Shown here: positions 62,236 to 64,000 of the stretch, piece by piece
How the letters are laid out: the number at the start of each line of letters is the position of its first letter
Numbering within the stretch: the first letter of the stretch is position 1
NCBI RefSeq assembly: GCF_018139145.2
Contig: NC_059487.1
Location: forward strand, 6,965,792 to 7,029,791
DNA from: Gymnogyps californianus
Taxonomy: Eukaryota; Chordata; Aves; Accipitriformes; Cathartidae
Length of the DNA: 64,000 nucleotides
Direction of reading: 5' to 3'
Made by a program: the position numbers and the translations under genes
The notes under the pieces: model-generated
Database searches by the model: none
What the model was told of the DNA's origin: nothing
Seen by the model: the letters and a program-made list of their open reading frames with translations, nothing else

Positions 62236-62245
62236 GTATAAGGAA
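62236..62245 (+). other. EYA2: EYA2 exon 2, 5' leader part with acceptor
   Basis: The acceptor is a long T/C tract ending TTTCCTTTAG at 62235. The first ten exon bases, GTATAAGGAA, precede the ATG. They contain the TAA that would close the exon 1 uORF in one frame. In the EYA2 frame they read Tyr-Lys-Glu with no stop, which leaves an N-terminal extension possible. Confidence 0.7.
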
Positions 62246-62354
62246 ATGCTAGATCTAGTGATATCACCCAGCCTGACTGTAAATAGAGAGTGCCCTGACA
62301 GACTGAAGCTTAACCTTTCTAACATTTATGCCACGGCTCCAGATGACATAGAAG
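62246..62354 (+). CDS. EYA2: EYA2, first coding exon (N-terminal 36 residues)
   Basis: EYA2 is a transcriptional coactivator of SIX homeodomain proteins. It is also a HAD-family protein tyrosine phosphatase, shuttling between cytoplasm and nucleus in the Pax-Six-Eya-Dach network of muscle, sensory placode and kidney development. This exon encodes MLDLVISPSLTVN and, after ten residues, KLNLSNIYATAPDDIE, 36 codons plus one base (phase 1). The opening matches the mammalian EYA2 N-terminus I remember (M-V-E-L-V-I-S-P-S-L-T-V-N), and a shared C-x-D-(K/R)-L-K spacing follows. The ATG has G at -3. The acceptor AG is at 62234-62235 and the donor GTAGGC starts at 62355. No domain is complete here: the transactivation region and the catalytic Eya domain are encoded further right. 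Identification rests on remembered similarity over about 23 residues. Confidence 0.85.
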
Positions 62355-64000
62355 GTAGGCTGCCTCTTTTGGTTACTGTTTATTGGCTTTAACATAATGT
62401 GTATATGTGTTAACCAAAGGGAACTGGCCACTTGCAAGGCCTCTGCTTCTGACAATTAGTTCTACAGTATATGTGCAACTGAGATTTTTGAGTATTTTTT
62501 CATAGACACTCCAGTTGTGGCTGAATCCTTTAGTTCAGCAATGGTTTGAATGCAAATGGAATTGAAATGTTTTATATGTAGATATATATCTGTGTATAGT
62601 AGGTGCATACATACGCACACATGCATGTATATGTCTGCTCCACTGCAATAATTGCAGGTATAAAACATATTTTGTGTAGAGCTGGTAGTTTTTGTTTGGA
62701 CCCCACTAGAGCCCCAGTGGTGGTGTGAACGTGAGCCCTGGGCTTCAATGGCTGTGCTGCTGCTGTTGGGGTGGGGAGTGTGAGGGCTCCCAGGCCCAAC
62801 AACGTATCGTGCAGCCAGAAAACATTTTGCCAAAGCAGCTCTGTCCCCAGTTTGCATTGCTCTGAGATCATTGCTATCATCTCCAAACAGTTAGCCCTGC
62901 TGGCCTCTGGTATGAAGTTTCACATTTGGCAGGTACCAAGGACAAATTCTTTCAGTGGTTGAGGCTCTGATGGAAATTTATCTGCTCTTCTCCTCCTCCT
63001 CCTCCTCCCCCCCCTCCCCCGTCATACTGTTCAAGTGAAGGAAACAGAAGAATGTTAAATCTGCTAAAAAAATTATTGGCAAGTGATGCAGCTGAACTAG
63101 TTCTTGCTAGTACAATCCCAGCTATTGTTTGCTGCGGTCAGGATCTGTCAGCCTTCCTGTTAGAGGGGAGTTAGGAAAAGGCACTGGCTATTATGTTTTA
63201 GTAGTATGTTTAACCCTTCATTTATAGGCTCTTAGAAGCCAAGGAGATGTTTTGCTTGCATGTTTGCTAAGGCATTAGAAATTGCATGATTAAATCACGT
63301 ACATCATGACTGCCTATTTACAAGAGCCGTCAAAGGGATAACAATCTAAAGGAAACATCCTTTTAATTGTACGTGTTTGCAGAAAAGATTAGAGCTAGAA
63401 ATGATTTTTTAAATACATCATTTTGTAAACTTCTAGGTGCAGGAACTGTTTGTTATTTTGCGATATAAATAAGAGCCAACATAGCAGTTGTACTGCTGGA
63501 CAGCACTTTGCTAGTGACAGCTCATGTTGATGTGTTTCTTATAGAAATATTATGGTTATTTTTCTACAGAATGATCCCCTGTGCTACCAAGATTATGCTC
63601 TTTGCCTTGAAAATACTTCTTGTTAATTTGAAGAACAGGAGAATACTTGTGTGTTTGTCAAGTCTAAGACTGCCAGAGCTTTTAATGCAATAAATGCACA
63701 CAAATGTATGCTCTGTATTACACATATAGTTTTAATTTTAGCAAGTCTAGTCACAATACTTACTTATGTAGATGTCCACATAGATGTCTGGCCTGCTATT
63801 TTCATGAGTGCTTATCATGAGAGGTGCAATTATATCAATATAATTTTCAAGTGCACATTTTGCCTGTAGTCCTACACTTTTGGGTAGAAACACATGTAGG
63901 TTTAACTTGCCTTTTTTTGGCAGTGACAGTAGCATATTGCATATTCACATGCAGTAAATTCCCACTTGGCATTCTTGGCAAACGTATTTACTCTGTACTT
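62355..64000 (+). other. EYA2: EYA2 intron 2, partial
   Basis: The intron starts GTAGGC and continues past the window edge with no further exon visible. It holds a TA/CA-rich stretch at about 62574-62632 and a pyrimidine tract at 62984-63020. Short open frames here show no resemblance to EYA proteins. Confidence 0.65.
62984..63020. repeat. (TCC)n and C-rich pyrimidine tract
   Basis: About six tandem TCC units (62991-63008) pass into C runs interrupted by T. It is a polypyrimidine microsatellite within EYA2 intron 2, able to form triplex or i-motif structures and prone to length change. Confidence 0.75.

Noticed and set aside
1..64000. tRNA, rRNA, CRISPR or prokaryotic operon features
   Set aside because: No cloverleaf with a proper T-loop, no rRNA sequence, no spaced direct repeats and no tandem coding genes were found. 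The DNA is eukaryotic.

Overview
The window is vertebrate nuclear DNA, almost certainly from a bird. It has one CpG island, very long AT-rich non-coding stretches, consensus GT-AG splice signals, a solo LTR whose sequence I recognise as an avian ERV-L-type LTR, and decayed ancient SINE/LINE tails (MIR or CR1/L3-like). There are no mammalian Alu or L1 elements. Nothing prokaryotic is present: the many 60-270 codon open frames are chance frames in non-coding DNA or in the GC-rich island.

The only gene I can support is the 5' end of EYA2 (Eyes absent homolog 2) on the + strand. A CpG island at about 19.29-20.35 kb is the likely promoter. It contains a GC-rich probable non-coding exon 1 ending at a perfect donor (CCG|GTGAGT) after 20004. 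About 42 kb of intron 1 follows. Exon 2 lies at 62236-62354, between a strong polypyrimidine/AG acceptor and a GTAGG donor. It encodes a peptide beginning MLDLVISPSLTVN, which matches the start of EYA2. Intron 2 runs off the right edge, so the PST-rich transactivation region and the C-terminal HAD-type phosphatase (Eya) domain are outside the window.

Layout: 1-19.29 kb is intergenic DNA upstream of EYA2, with a GC-rich candidate dispersed repeat at about 11.29-11.72 kb, an old CR1/L3-like fragment near 15.75 kb and paired AP-1-type sites near 13.1 kb. Next come the promoter, exon 1 and intron 1 up to 62.24 kb. Intron 1 holds a solo LTR at 31.22-31.98 kb, apparently antisense to EYA2, at least four MIR-like fragments, homopolymer tracts and several AT-rich stretches that look like possible conserved enhancers. 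Last are exon 2 and 1.6 kb of intron 2.

The most interesting observation concerns the EYA2 leader. If exon 1 is spliced as predicted to exon 2, an ATG at 19940 is in frame with the EYA2 start and would add 25 residues. A second, better-context ATG at 19921 opens a 29-codon uORF whose stop codon is created across the splice junction and ends 4 nt before the canonical EYA2 ATG. Both readings depend on exon 1 usage and need transcript evidence.
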